Below the pieces are notes generated by a model. That model ran no database searches and was not told the DNA's origin. It worked only from the letters and a program-made list of their open reading frames with translations. Shown one piece after another: positions 1 through 11,510 of a stretch of 64,000 nucleotides of DNA (positions within the stretch are counted from its first letter, which is position 1; each line of letters begins with the position of its first letter). Source of the stretch: Euryodendron excelsum (Eukaryota; Streptophyta; Magnoliopsida; Ericales; Pentaphylacaceae); the NCBI GenBank assembly GCA_033060915.1, contig CM065389.1, positions 11,912,501-11,976,500 of the forward strand. The letters are read 5' to 3'. A program made the position numbers and the translations under genes.

Positions 1-419
1 CTGTAGGGGTGGTGTTGGTTCCTGAGAACGCCTAGTCCCAAAAAGCTACCTGGAAGGGTGGTGTTGGTCTCTAAGAACGCCTGGTCTCAGAGAGCTACCG
101 AATGACGGACATTCTACATTGGCGGGCTAGCAGGCTCCAGAAGTGAACCGTCTGGAACTTAATGAGGTGTTAGTCCCCAAGATCGCCTGATCCCAGGAAG
201 CTACCTGGATGGCGTTAGTTTCTAGGACCACCCGGTCCGGAAAGCTGCCTGAAACAATAGTGCTTATGGCTCCAGTGGGTCCTTGTGGACCTGTGAAGCG
301 ACCAGTTGGTTAGATTGGAGATTGAATGGCTTGTCTTGAGCCTGCATGTGCTAAGGTGTTTGAAAACTGGACCCAGTCGAGTCGGAGAGTGCCGAGCGGG
401 CAAAAATGGGGTGCTTTCA
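1..419 (-). mobile_element. 5' end of a long LTR, minus strand, cut by the window edge
   Basis: Read on the minus strand, this begins with TG at 419 (TGAAAGCACCCC) and matches the LTR start at 62006 on the plus strand (TGTAAGCACCCT), including the following TTTTTGCCCGCTCGGCA. The similarity ends abruptly at 419/420, where AT-rich pararetrovirus sequence begins, so the LTR element is inserted in or beside the viral sequence. It carries four copies of the 26-nt hairpin unit described at 62181-62480. The other end lies outside the window, so no target-site duplication can be checked. Ty3/gypsy is likely from the long LTR, but no coding region is linked to this copy. Confidence 0.75.
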
Positions 420-2080
420 CAAATAATTTTCAATCATCTGAGCCTTCATAGTGGTATCATGAATTTTATCCAAGATTTTTATAATTATTTCTTGATCTTG
501 AGTAAGCATATTGATACTCAAACCATGCATATTAACAATGGCTTTATAGTAATTACAATTTCCCGGACAAGAATCTTTCTTGTCTGGTTCAGTATCACTG
601 GAGGACAAAATATCTTCTTGAACCTGATCTATTTCATGTGACTCAGAACTTTCTGGTTTAGAGTCTTCAGGCTCATTTCCACTATTTAGAAATAATTTAG
701 CTAAAGTATCTTTTAGCTGTTCATCAATTTGAAGTTCATTTAACTTCTTTTTAGTAAGACATTTATTGGCATAGTGGCCAAATTTGCCACATTTCCAACA
801 TTTAATTTCTTTTTTCGAAGTGGACCCTTTTTTCTTAGAAGAAGATTTTTTGACAAACTTCTTAGAAGTTTGACTTGTAGAAACCTCATGAGTATGCTTC
901 TTTCTCTTGTAAGAAGGTTTAGATTTAGACTTCTGCTTACTTTTAGATCATGTAGGACGATCTGGAGGAGGTTTGGGTATGTCCATGGCAAAATTATCAC
1001 AAAAATCTCCAAGTTGAGACTTCTCAGGAAGTCTTTGCTTTTTAAGCTGACTTTCAGCTTAATGTCATTACATAAAACTAATCATTCCTGAATACAGGTA
1101 TCAATAAAACTACCAAAAGAATGATTAGAATAGGAAATAGAAATACCATCATTTTGATCCCTAAGAGCTTTCCTTACTCTTTTAGCAAAAAGAAAGGGAA
1201 GACCATCTATGAATTTAGACTTCTAATGATCACTATTGACATCTGGAAGTTGCATAACACGACTAAAAAATACATCCTTATACCATCTAAAATAGGTTAG
1301 AGTAGAACATTGAAGATTTTGAAGGAGTGTCCTAATATTTTTATTATTACTAGAATGTCTTCTAGTAAAATGCTCACAAATGGCTAAAATCAGTGTATAA
1401 ACTGATTGTTCAGTAATAGTGACATGATTAGGATCATTTGGGGTAAAAGTAGGCTCATGTTTGACTGTATCTAAAATTTCAGTCTTAGCAGTAGGGGTTA
1501 AATAATTATCCCATCATTCTTTGATGGTACCAGTAAACCCACTAATTATTATTTGGGCTATGGCTTTATCACTATTGTCATGTTGTTTACAAATAGTGTT
1601 ATACATACAGATACGGTGACACATATCAAATATCTGTTTATTAGCAAGACCATCAAAATTTCATTTATAAATGGAATTACCTTGATAATTATTTTGAATG
1701 AAATTATCATTTTCTTCAAATAATACATCTTGTGGAGTACGTCGTTTATAATAATAATGTTCTAAACGCCTAGGTTCAGCCACAATTTTGTTAAGTTCAT
1801 CCCGATCAGAAATATCTGGATCAGATACAGAATCTGATTTTTCAGAAAGAGTAGAAATTTGAAAAGACTTTAATTTGTTTTCTAACACAGAAACAAATTC
1901 ATCTGTTGATTCTAATTTAAATCATTTAATCTCTAAAGGAGGTTGTAGGGTAGCTTTAGCTTCCTTAGAGGGTTTAATCTTTTGAAGTTTCATTGGAGAA
2001 ATCTTCGTATGTAATCGATCTAGCTTATTATCTAGATGTAACAATTGTTGACCAATTGTTTGTAAGTATAAATTAGTATA
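420..2080 (-). pseudogene. Decayed coat-protein/zinc-knuckle region of the pararetrovirus
   Basis: Broken coding sequence on the minus strand. A CCHC zinc knuckle (CWKCGKFGHYANKC, C-X2-C-X4-H-X4-C) lies near 765-812 and is preceded by a long Lys/Ser-rich basic stretch near 825-960, as in caulimovirid coat proteins, which bind the viral nucleic acid. Upstream, two open pieces (for example 1661-1888) are separated by stops. Downstream of the knuckle, an acidic Glu/Ser/Asp-rich tail runs to a stop near 417. The sequence 825-1136 recurs inverted at 4381-4705. Confidence 0.6.
825..1136 (-). repeat. Inverted-repeat arm A of the pararetrovirus
   Basis: Read on the minus strand, this matches 4381-4705 on the plus strand almost base for base over about 310 nt (shared landmarks: CCTATTCTAATCATTCTTTT and GCCATGGACATACCCAAACC). 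It spans the end of the coat region and its basic tail. The two arms show that the pararetroviral locus was built from two overlapping pieces in opposite orientation. Confidence 0.85.
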
Positions 2081-2086
2081 ATTACT

Positions 2087-2494
2087 CTATTTAAAAGCTT
2101 GATTTAAATCTTTCATAATGATAGACACTATGTCAACTACCGAAGGTTTAACATAGGCATTAACTTCTAACACTTGAGAAGTTGAAGAGCTAGTGACTTT
2201 TAAAGGTTCAGTTAGAGGGAAAACAAAATGAATAACAGATCCAGAATCTGTCATCCAAGTTTTTTCTTCAATCATGTTAATATAATGTGTTTTTACATAA
2301 TATTGAAGAAACCATGGAACAAAATGTTCTGATTGTTGAGTATAACTTAAATATTCAAAATATTTATTTTTATAATTTTCTAATTCAGTAGAACTGAAAC
2401 TAGAAAAGTACCAATCACAAAAAGATTTATAGTATGGTTGAAACAATTCCTGATTAAGGATTGCTCTTGTTACACATCCAGGACGTAAATCCAT
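2087..2494 (-). pseudogene. Decayed pararetroviral polyprotein segment between movement and coat domains
   Basis: An open stretch of 135 codons following the movement-protein piece on the minus strand, in a different frame. It is rich in Tyr, Phe, Asn and Ser, like the surrounding viral sequence, and lacks a domain I can name. Its position between the movement-like region and the zinc-knuckle region fits the linker or coat-protein N-terminal part of a caulimovirid polyprotein. About 260 bases between it and the movement piece contain stops and Ser/Arg-rich residual coding. Confidence 0.45.
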
Positions 2495-2754
2495 TAATGA
2501 CGAAAATCCATTTCAGAAGTAGTAGGTATTTCTACTGAAGATTTAAGAATTCCATGTGGAATTTGTTGATCAGAAATTCTAACAGATTCAATATTTTCAG
2601 AAAGTCTAGAAGTAGAAACCCTAGAAGTTTATGGAAGAGAAATCTTATAAGGAGGAATTAACGATCTAGTAGAAGAAGATCTGGAAAGAGATCGGGATCT
2701 CGATCCTTGAGAAGATCCAGAAGTAAATCTTACCTCGATATCTCCTTCAAGGGT

Positions 2755-3435
2755 TTAAATAATTTGATCCACTTCCTCTTGGATTAGTGGAGCAGGAGGA
2801 ACAACTTGTTGAAGCTGCCATGCTTTTGGGAATCGAACTTCATCCCAGGTGATTTGATGATTAATAGTTATATTAGAGCTAAGAAGATTAGATTCAATCA
2901 CAACAGTATTTCCAGAGGGACTAAATAACTTATAATTAGGTGTAAGTGTGTGAAGATCCTTAAAATAAATCCTATAACTAAGGCACAGTGGTTCAGATCC
3001 TGGTTTAAAGTTATAACCATAGAGATTGGTATTCAAACTCACAGCATCCAATAAATTGGTATCTGTTAGAGATAGTTGGAGATTAGGATATACATTAAAG
3101 TATATTGGTCCATTGGCAACACTAGATTGCATGATTCCTATAAAGGAAGATTTCCAATTAAGACATCTAGCATCTCTAAGGACTGCTAAGAAACTAGCTA
3201 GTAAACCACTTAAAATAAGAGGTTTAAAGGCAACTTGTATAAGCCCTATGTGTAAAAAATTATATTTATTTTGATATCTTATGAGATCCATAATATCCAG
3301 AAGTTGGATAGTTTGTTCTTCAAAATTTAAACTTATAGTTTGTTCAACTGTTTTAACAGTTTTTATTCCTTTGAGATCAAAGGTTCCTATTTGTGGGGGA
3401 ATAGCACACGAGCCAACCCAATTGGTAAGGCTCAA
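2755..3435 (-). pseudogene. Pararetroviral movement protein (30K superfamily), N-terminal part of a decayed polyprotein
   Basis: An open stretch of 226 codons on the minus strand. It resembles the movement-protein domain of caulimovirid polyproteins, with the family's hydrophobic beta-strand core, a basic 'LRDAR' stretch near residue 90 and 'SYRIYF' near residue 155. In the family, this protein forms tubules through plasmodesmata for cell-to-cell movement. Here it opens the minus-strand pararetroviral piece and is followed by coat-like sequence in other frames. It ends at a stop at 2755, before the polyprotein should end. Family assignment is by recognition of conserved features and would be settled by a profile search. 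Confidence 0.6.
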
Positions 3436-4000
3436 TCTACACGAATTATAGTTGGGCTGTCTGGCGGCCCAAATTCAGAATAAAGGGACGGTCCGGCCTA
3501 AGCCGCCGAACTTGGCCCAAACCGTGAAAAGCCAGCCCAAACCGCTAGTGGTCTTTGACCATTAAATGCGGAGTTGACCCGCATTAAATGCGCCAGCGGC
3601 TCCCCACACGACGTCGCTGTGCACTTCCGATCAGCCGGATTTCTCAGTGGCGGTAAGGTAGGCCCTGCACGTGGTCAGTCGGCGGTATGCAATGATGCTT
3701 ACCCAGCAGGTCATGATGATCTGCTAGTAGGCAAGGAGCGAAACACTCCATCGATCACACTATAAATATCTGAACCTTCAAGAGCCAGGTATGGACAACT
3801 AACTCTAAGTATACACAACTTTTATTCATTCTAATCTCGATCAAGCTTGCTAACTTAATCATCAGAGTGTGATCGACCTACCAAGGGTCGACCCATTCTA
3901 ACCTTCTTTTCTTGCAGAGAGTTTGGACTCATCCACGTGAGCTTGAGAGTTCGGTCCAGCCTTCCCAAAAAATCCCACTTACACTATATTATAGATAGAC
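3436..4000. other. GC-richer insert with LTR/promoter character between the two pararetroviral pieces
   Basis: Base composition changes sharply from AT-rich virus to GC-richer sequence with repeated 'GGCCCAA' and 'GCCGCC'-type words. A TATA-like TATAAATATC at 3761 is followed by an A/C-rich leader, as in the U3-R part of a plant LTR. I could not find matching ends or a target-site duplication, so this may be an LTR fragment or other repeat. It shares no obvious sequence with the LTRs at 57001 or 62006. No gene is seen. Confidence 0.35.
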
Positions 4001-4380
4001 GAAGGTTGCATAGAGGGTATAACCCACTTATTAAGAGCTTCTAATTAGTCTGGGTATTTATTTACCTCAGCCGCTTTAATCATCTTCTTAGAAGAAGATG
4101 CTCGATGAAAAAGATTCATCATGTTTTGAAGAGAGTATGTAATTCCTTGTATAAAATATCGTTATACAGAAAATATAAACTAGCATTAGTGTTTACGAGC
4201 TATCATCCATTGGTCAAACAAGCACAGTTGTCAACGACTTACGGGCACATCCCAATACCAACCCTTTGCGCGGGTATAAGACAAGGGACGATAAAACCAG
4301 GCGCGATTTGGATACTGTACCACTTGTTTGAGTAATGGAGAAGAAGAAAAACAGTAACACTACTTCAATCAAATGGTTTT
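4001..4380 (+). other. Unassigned AT-rich stretch before the plus-strand pararetroviral copy
   Basis: This links the GC-rich insert to the inverted-repeat arm. A 76-codon open stretch lies at 4105-4335, with no recognisable domain. It may be diverged pararetroviral sequence or an unrelated filler. Only the last ~10 bases resemble the neighbouring arm's counterpart. Confidence 0.3.
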
Positions 4381-4705
4381 TATTCCCTATTCTAATCATT
4401 CTTTTGGTAGTCTTATTGATACCTGTATTCAGGAAGGATTAACTTTTTGTAATGACATTAAATTGAAAAGTCAGCTTAAAAAGCGAAGACTTACTGAGAA
4501 ATCTTAACTTGGAGATTTCTATGATAATTTTGCCATGGACATACCCAAACCTCCTCCAGATCATCCTACACGATCTAAAGGTAAGAAGAAGTCTAAATCC
4601 AAACCTTCTTACAAGAGAAAGAAGCATACTCATGAGGCTTCTACAAGTCAACCTTCTAAGAAGTTTGTCAAAAAATCTTCTTCTAAGAAAAAAGCATCCG
4701 TCTCT
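4381..4705 (+). repeat. Inverted-repeat arm B of the pararetrovirus
   Basis: The plus-strand counterpart of 825-1136. It encodes the same Lys/Ser-rich coat-protein tail, then diverges near 4705 into the protease-RT side, without the zinc knuckle that follows in arm A. Confidence 0.85.
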
Positions 4706-6751
4706 GAAAAATGATAACCTAAGCTCAATTACTAAGGTTAATAATCTAGAACTAGGAAGACAGGTTACTAGTTCAACCGAATCATCTCAATCTTCTCTTC
4801 CTCAATATTTGGCCATTTTGAATGAAGTCACTTGCAAAAATGGTTCATCAAAATTACTTTATTCATTCATAATGAATTATTGATTGAAAATCTCACTGCT
4901 TTGGTTGATAGTAGTGCAGATTTAAACTGTGTTCAAGAAGAGTTAATTTTAACCCAATATTTTGATAAGACAAAGCATTCTTTAACTTCTGCTAGTGGTA
5001 ATAAATTACAAATATAGTATAAAATTACTGATACTCATATTTGTAATCAAGATGTATGTATTCCATCTACTTTTCTACTTGTAAAAAATTTACAACACCA
5101 TGTTATACTTAGTACACCTTTTCTTTATAGTATTATGCCTTTTGAAAAAATTGATTCAACAGGTATTTATACAAATTTTAATAATCAAAAAATTGTTTTT
5201 CAGTTTATAACTGATCCTCAAACTAGATATTTAAATGAAATAAAAAAATATATTGTTAGTAAAAGAAAATCAAATTAATTTTCTTAAACAGGAAATTTCT
5301 GTTTGGACTATTGCTGAATCCTTAGTTAAACCTAAGATTCAAGATAAAATAAAATTGATTGAAAAACAGTTTCTTAGTAAAATTTGTAACGATCATCCTA
5401 ATGCTTTTTGGGATAGAAAACGGCATATTGTTTCTCTTCCTTATGAAAATGATTTTTCAAATCGACAAATACCGACAAGGGCTCGACCTTATCAAATGAG
5501 TCAAGAATATCTTGAACTCTGTAAAAGGAAATTGCTTCCTTACTTGAGAAAAAACTCATTCGAAAATCCTATTCTCCTTAGAGTTGCATAGGATTTTATG
5601 TATACAAAAATTGAAAGGGGTGTTCCTCAGTTAGTTATCAACTATAAACCTCTTAATAAAGTTTTGAAATGGATTAGGTATCATATACCTAATAAGAAAG
5701 ATTTACTTGATCGCCTTCATAAGGCTCTCATATTCTCTAAATTTGATTTAAAATCTAGATATTGGCAAATTTAAGTTGCTGAATCTGATTGATATAAGAT
5801 CACATTTACTGTTCCAATAGGGCATTATGAATGGAATGTTATGTCTTTTAGTTTGAAAAATGCTCTTTCTGAATTTCAAAATATTATGAATAATATTTTT
5901 ATTTCTTACACTAATTTTATTCTTGTATATATTGATGATATTCTTGTCTTTTCCCAAACAATAGATCAACATTTTCGTCATTTAGATATTTTTTGCAAAA
6001 TTATATTGCAAAATGGGTTAGTTATATCTGCTCCTAAAATGAAACTGTGTCAAACAACTGTTTGGTTTCTAGGTCATAATATCCGTCAAAGAAAAATTGT
6101 TCCTATTACATGTAGTATAGAGTTTGCCTCAAAATTTCCTGATGAAATTTTGGATAAAACTTAATTACAAAGATTTCTAGGAAGTTTAAATTATATTAAT
6201 TCCTATTATAAAAATCTTGCAAACGATTCTACAATCTTATATGATAGATTAAAGAAAAATTCTTCTCCATAGACACCAGAACATACTCTACCTGTTCAAA
6301 AAATTAAAACTAAGGTTACAAATCTTCCTTGTTTAACTTTTGCTAATCCTGCATGGTTTAAAATTGTACAAACAGATGCATATGATATTGGTTATGGTGG
6401 AATTCTTACTCAAGTTATAACTGATACTAAAAACAAGTATTAATAAGACATGCTTAAGGAAAATGGAACCCTGCACAGTCTAAATATGCTGCTGTTAAGA
6501 AAGAACTTCTTTATATTGTTAAATGTATTTCGAAATTCCAAGATGATTTATTAAATCAAAAATTTTTGTTAAAAGCAGATTGTCAAGCTGCAAAATATAT
6601 TTTCAGTAAAGATGTTAAATATGATGCATTTAAGCATATAATTGCTAGATGGCAAGCACAACTATTTATGTTTGATTTTGATATAGATTATATCAAAGTG
6701 AAAGATAATTATCTTCCTGATTTCCTGACTCGTGAATTTTTACAGGAATGA
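4439..6751 (+). pseudogene. Decayed caulimovirid polyprotein, protease-reverse transcriptase-RNase H part
   Basis: A plus-strand pararetroviral coding region broken by stops and frame changes. In order: the basic coat tail; an aspartic-protease core with DSSA near 4905; the RT N-terminal part at 5253-5591; the RT catalytic box YIDDIL at about 5928-5945; and RNase H remnants at about 6360-6450 and 6566-6751, ending in the caulimovirid-like 'FLTREFLQ'. RT copies viral RNA into DNA and RNase H removes the template. There is no integrase, which separates it from LTR retrotransposons. At least eight in-frame stops rule out function. The last open piece ends in TGA at 6749-6751, overlapping the ATG of the next reading frame. 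Confidence 0.8.
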
Positions 6752-8164
6752 ATCCATATGATCGTGGCGAAGAAAGGGGACATAATCCCAACCGAGGTAG
6801 AGGAAGGGGAAATACCCCTTCAAAAGGTCATGGATCTAACTAGGCCTCCTCGTCTGGTACTAAACCAGATAAAGACAAAGTTACAGTTATATCTATGACT
6901 GATCCGTTTTATGCCAAAGTGCAACAACTACTTGCATAAGAAAGCCAAAATACTGGCTCTCAACAAGGTAATATTGATCTTGAAGCATCATATGCTCAAA
7001 TGGTGGAATCTCTATATCATTCTTTGGCTCCTATTCAACTTTCTTATACATAACATACTCTGTATCTTGAACCTGTTGATAGACAATGGAAAAATGATCC
7101 CTGGTATCTCATGGATAAATATTTTTAAACATTTTCTTATCCATTTGGAAGTCAAAAATTCTGAATGGCTATGCAAAAAATTTTGGAAATCAAAGATTCT
7201 TGTGACTTAACTAATTTTTACTCTAATATGACGAGTAAAACTGGTTCTATTGGCTTTTCAAAATGTTATATCAAGAAAATTATTTCCCTCATGAATGGGG
7301 ATTACTTCCTCATAATGAGAAACGATTTATTTTGCATGATATTCCTCATACATGCAATTATTGGGACTATGTCCAAGTTTTACATGGGTCTTTTACTATG
7401 AAAACCCAAAAAGAAAATATACTTGGTAGATTAAATTAAATCCACAAATTTATAAAAAAAAAGGCTGACCTCAATGATTTTATGTTTTGTGAAAAAAATT
7501 TGAGCCTCTTCATACTATTTTACCCAATGTTGTCTGAGAATAATTGAGCCTTTGGGCTGCCTATTTGCCCCAAATTAATAAAATGGACCCAACCCATTAT
7601 ATAGATGGATCCAATCTTTTACATTTTTTTACTGAATTCCAGAGATCTCAATCTTATCCTTCTACATCCAAATTGGAGATAATAAAAAATGCATTAAAAA
7701 TGAAAAATCTTCTTATGAAAGATAAAGAATTAATGTATGAATGTTTACGCCAATTAAAAGAAGAATTTTTAGCCACATTCAAATCTAACTCAGAAGCAGA
7801 TGAAGAGATGCAATCCCAATCATCTCATTACACCTGTCTAGCAGGAGAATCCCAAGATCCATGTGAGGATAAACAAGACTCAGATTTTACTCCGATCACA
7901 GAGGATCTTTTTGATGTCATGTTTGAAATAATGGCTAAGAAAAAATCAAGAAGACCTCGCTCTCATGCCTCATCAGATAAGGATAAAAACGATAAAAAGT
8001 CGCCGACTCATGTGAAGTCATCTCTTCACTTTTCCAGTTGTCGCATTACACGACAAAAAGGCATCTTGCCTTTGACGCAAATGACCAATAGACTCCAACT
8101 CATTAGGGACCCACCTCCATTATACGTCATTGCCTTTTATAAAGCATCTTTTGACTTTGTATAA
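6748..8164 (+). pseudogene. Decayed second ORF of the endogenous caulimovirid
   Basis: It begins with an ATG at 6748 that overlaps the polyprotein stop (ATGA). A Gly/Arg-rich N-terminal stretch runs to a stop near 6841. Broken pieces follow (6911-7210, 7165-7401), and then a longer open region at 7544-8164 in another frame, which is acidic in the middle and Lys-rich near its end. A second ORF of unknown function after the polyprotein is the layout known for florendoviruses, so that genus is a reasonable but unproven guess. I recognise no domain. Confidence 0.5.
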
Positions 8165-8345
8165 AGTTTTTTGTTTTTGTCTCTCCGGACTTGTAATTGT
8201 AATTTTGGATTTCGAAATTGTTTCTTTTCTTTGTCTATAAAAGGGACCCTTCACCCTTGTCGAAGGAAACACACATTCTCTCCCTTTCCCTCTCTTGTTA
8301 ATAAATTTTTTCTCATAAAACTTCTCTCTCCCTCTCTGTACTTTC
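8080..8345 (+). promoter_or_regulatory. Pararetrovirus-type promoter and leader start
   Basis: After the last viral ORF comes TGACGCAAATGACC (near 8075-8090), resembling the paired TGACG as-1 elements of caulimovirid transcript promoters. TACGTCATTG lies near 8125, and a TATA box TCTATAAAAGGG near 8235 is followed by a C/T-rich start region. Spacing and order match the family's full-length-RNA promoter. Activity is inferred only. Confidence 0.5.
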
Positions 8346-8350
8346 TTTGG

Positions 8351-9312
8351 TAAGTTTATATTTGTCTTTCCTTGACAGTTTTATTTGTTGTATTGAATAT
8401 ATTGCTTTTCTGTTTGTGTTTTTTTTGTGTAAATGAGTTTTGCATTATTTTGTTTTGATTTTCTTATTTTGTGTTTTAATTTCTCTCTTTTTAAATTTTT
8501 TTTGGGTAGCAGCTTAAAGCTAAAATACTTAGTGTTTTGATAATTAAATAGAAAAATCTAAGCAATTTACAGTAAACTTTTATTTGTAATTAGAAAGGAA
8601 ATGTTTGAAAAGAAAATAAACATAGTGTACAACGTGCCCTTTTTGTTATGATAATTAATGACAATATATTATTTTTTTAATTTTGGGATATACCAAAAGG
8701 AAGTTTCAAAATGCTAACCATATTTCAAGAATCAAATTATTAACAATTTGGTCCAAGACTCCTTTACAGTCTCTCCATTTTAAAAATCAACATAAAAAAT
8801 AAATAGATTGAACTTTAATCTGATTGGATTTACGCATATCACAGTAGAATATAGGTGATTTATGATCCTTTTATTTCTTATTGAGTAAGCTAATTATATA
8901 ACATCATGTGTATGCATTGAATTTTTCACACTATTATATGACAGTAACGGGTAAAATAATTAATTATGTTTTAATTGATGTTGTGATAACTTCTGTTCAC
9001 CCTACTCTATTCATAGGTATATGAATATTGTGAAATTTTTTTGATATAGCTCACATCTACATGACAGAAGTAGCAAATGACCAAAATATAACTATAGCGT
9101 CAAAAAAAAAAATAAATTAATCCTCTTGCTTTTAAATTTTTTATCCCTAGTGCTAGAATCGTCAACTAAATATAGTTCCACAATATTGTTATAAATTATG
9201 AAAACCCCTTTATAATAGTCAACTTTATTATTCATATTAAATCTAAATTACTTACATTTCTTTAGTAAACTTTTTTTTATATTGACATATGTCAGAGTGT
9301 TGAACAAAAGAA
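8351..9312. other. AT-rich intergenic DNA
   Basis: About 960 bases of T/A-rich sequence between the pararetrovirus tail and the solo-LTR-like element. No gene, repeat end or RNA gene was recognised. The first ~150 bases may be remaining viral leader. Confidence 0.5.
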
Positions 9313-9317
9313 ATAAT

Positions 9318-11510
9318 TGTTGGTCCAATAGGTAACCCAAGAAGGGGGGTGAATTGGGTTTTTCGAATATTAATACAAGTTAAGATTAATTAAGATTAAT
9401 CTAAACAATATAGCAATGGTTAATCTATGTGCAAAGCAATGTTATCATGAGAAGCAAAGAAAACAGAGCAATAGAAGAGAGACACAGATTTACCGAGGTT
9501 TAACCACAAACCGTGGTCTACGTCCTCACCCCAAGACCTCCTTGAAGCCTTCTTCCACTATGTAATCAATTATTACAAGATGGGTTGCTGATTGACAAAG
9601 TGCTCAGCTCACTCTACAAGAACTCCTTACCGAGCTCTTCACTTCCTAAGTGCTTTTGTCCAAGCTCCACTCAAACTTTACAAGAGTTTTGCTTTACACA
9701 AGAGAACTCTCAAACTCTCAGTTACAAGTGTATAAGAGTATACAACTCACAAACAAACTCTCTAACCAGAGTAGATTTACAATCAAAGCTCACAGATGAA
9801 GGCAGGAAGAATATTCAGTGTATATCAGTGATTCTTGTCTCTTGTTGTTTCTTCCTCTTGATTCTTGTATATAAATGCAGTTGGAGGCTAGTATATATAC
9901 CCTTGCATTCATTCCATCCGTTGGAGGTGGTTGGGTATCATTAATGTGCGTCTAGTCAGTTATAACGTTAAGAAAAATAGTCGTTATAACAGAGGGAGTC
10001 GACTCCACTTTTTGTGGTGTCGACACTTCTTGCTTCTGCATTTATCATACGATGTTCACTGAGTTCATGAGTCCCCTCTTCAAGTTGATGAGACGACTCC
10101 TTGTTCATCTGTCTTCTTCATATTAGGCTTCTGCTGTCATGAGGCGACACTTCTGCTTCAGGTGTCCACTCATTGATCATTTAAACTTCAAGCCTTTTGC
10201 TTCTGCTACCAGGAGGCGACACTTCATCTTCAGGTGTCCGCTCATTGATCATCTTATCTTCAAGCCTTGGCGTCTGTCTTCATGAGGCGACACTTCATTA
10301 CAATGTGTCCGCTCATTTTCTATTTGGTCTCCAGACATTTTGCTTCTGAGATCAAGAGGCGACACATTATTTCCATTAGTCCCCTCATTGTTCAATATGT
10401 CTTCAGATCTTTTAGCTTCTGTGTGCAAGAGGCGATACTTCATTTCCATGAGTCTCCTCATTGTCCATTCTGTCTTCAGACCTTTTACGTCTGTGATCAG
10501 GAGGCGACTCCTCATTTCCATAAATCCCCTCATTGCCCAAAATTTAGCTTTCAGATTTCTATTGATCAAGCTTATCAAAGCACTGGTATAAAAACTTCAA
10601 GGAGTATGTTTTTGGGGTATGATGATCAATCAAATCTTCCTAACTCATCAGAGTTAACTTCTATTTAATTTGGATTGAATCAATCATTGGATGTTGATCT
10701 TCTTCTTGAATCTCAAGTAGTCAAAGCTTCATTTGATCAAAGCTTAACTTTTTTTCTTCATTTGCAAAGCTCCTTCTATCATTGTAGGATATCTTCTTCA
10801 ATGTCAATCTTCCTGAATTGTATGAAGCTTCACAATGCTTCAATTCTGATTTCCTCTCTTTGATAGCAATTCTTTATTCTTCATTAAACTCACTTTACTG
10901 AAACCATTGCAGACTAGATGAAATCTATAATCTTCATTGATCCTTTACATTGTAGAAGAATACTTTACTTGGATTCCATGTAGAGATCAGATATTCATTG
11001 TGAGTCATCTTCTCAGTAACTTTAATCACATTGTCTTGAATTGGTCTAAGTATACCAGATGAAATCTTCTCTTGAGCATTTTCCAAATTCTTCAACAAAC
11101 AATACATCTTCAACTGAGCATTGCGCCTCCTCAACTGATCTTCGCATATTCTGATGAAGTCTTTAGTCTGGTGCAATCAATCTTCATTGAAACTATGCAT
11201 ACTTGGAAGAAGCTTTAATTGAACACCTTCAATCTGTTCGAATGTAGAACATATGTTTGAAGTAGAGATAGGTGACAATCCTTTGTTTGGTTCATTGCAT
11301 AACTCTTTGAGTTCATTGCTTGATCTTGAACTTGTTGTGCATTCTTCTTGATATGTATTAGACTTAAGATTTAACTTTAAGTTTAAGTTATGAACTTTGT
11401 TAATCTGCACACTAAATAGATTCATTAGTAAAATAACACAAGATTTAGTTATTATCAAAATAAACATGGGAATTAACCTTGAGTCAACAAGGATCAACCT
11501 TGACTCAACA
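9318..11510 (+). mobile_element. Solo-LTR-like element with 5-bp target-site duplication
   Basis: A 2193-bp unit that starts TGTTGG and ends CTCAACA, so the ends form the TGTTG/CAACA short inverted repeat of LTRs. It is flanked by an exact ATAAT duplication at 9313-9317 and 11511-11515, the usual 5 bp for LTR-element integration. A TATATAAA box lies at 9868-9875. No internal coding region or second LTR is present, so it is best read as a solo LTR left by recombination. A non-autonomous element is the alternative. It contains a 72-bp tandem repeat at 10141-10560. Orientation follows the TATA box. Confidence 0.7.
10141..10560 (+). repeat. 72-bp tandem repeat, six clear copies
   Basis: The word GAGGCGA recurs at 10141, 10213, 10284, 10356, 10429 and 10501, giving spacings of 72, 71, 72, 73 and 72. 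Two more diverged copies lie upstream (about 10005 and 10085). Each unit contains a partial dyad, GAGGCGACAC with GTGTCCRCTC about 11 nt later. The period is a multiple of three, which leaves open frames on both strands, but neither looks like a real protein. Confidence 0.85.

Larger units (their letters stand above)
420..3435 (-). mobile_element. Endogenous caulimovirid, minus-strand piece (movement protein to coat/zinc-knuckle region)
   Basis: An AT-rich decayed pararetroviral segment, read on the minus strand. In order it holds a 30K-type movement protein, a middle region, a coat-protein-like region ending in a CCHC zinc knuckle, and a short acidic stretch. This order matches the 5' half of a caulimovirid polyprotein. 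Several stops and frame breaks interrupt it. The protease, reverse transcriptase and RNase H parts are missing here but occur on the opposite strand at 4800-6751. The piece is cut at 419/420 by an LTR. It is a dead integrated copy, not a functional virus. Confidence 0.75.

Noticed and set aside
4105..4335. A 76-codon open frame between the viral pieces
   Set aside because: It has no recognised domain; it is kept only as part of an unassigned stretch.
10249..10668. Open frames on both strands across the 72-bp repeat
   Set aside because: A repeat period divisible by three keeps frames open by chance, and there is no start context or domain.
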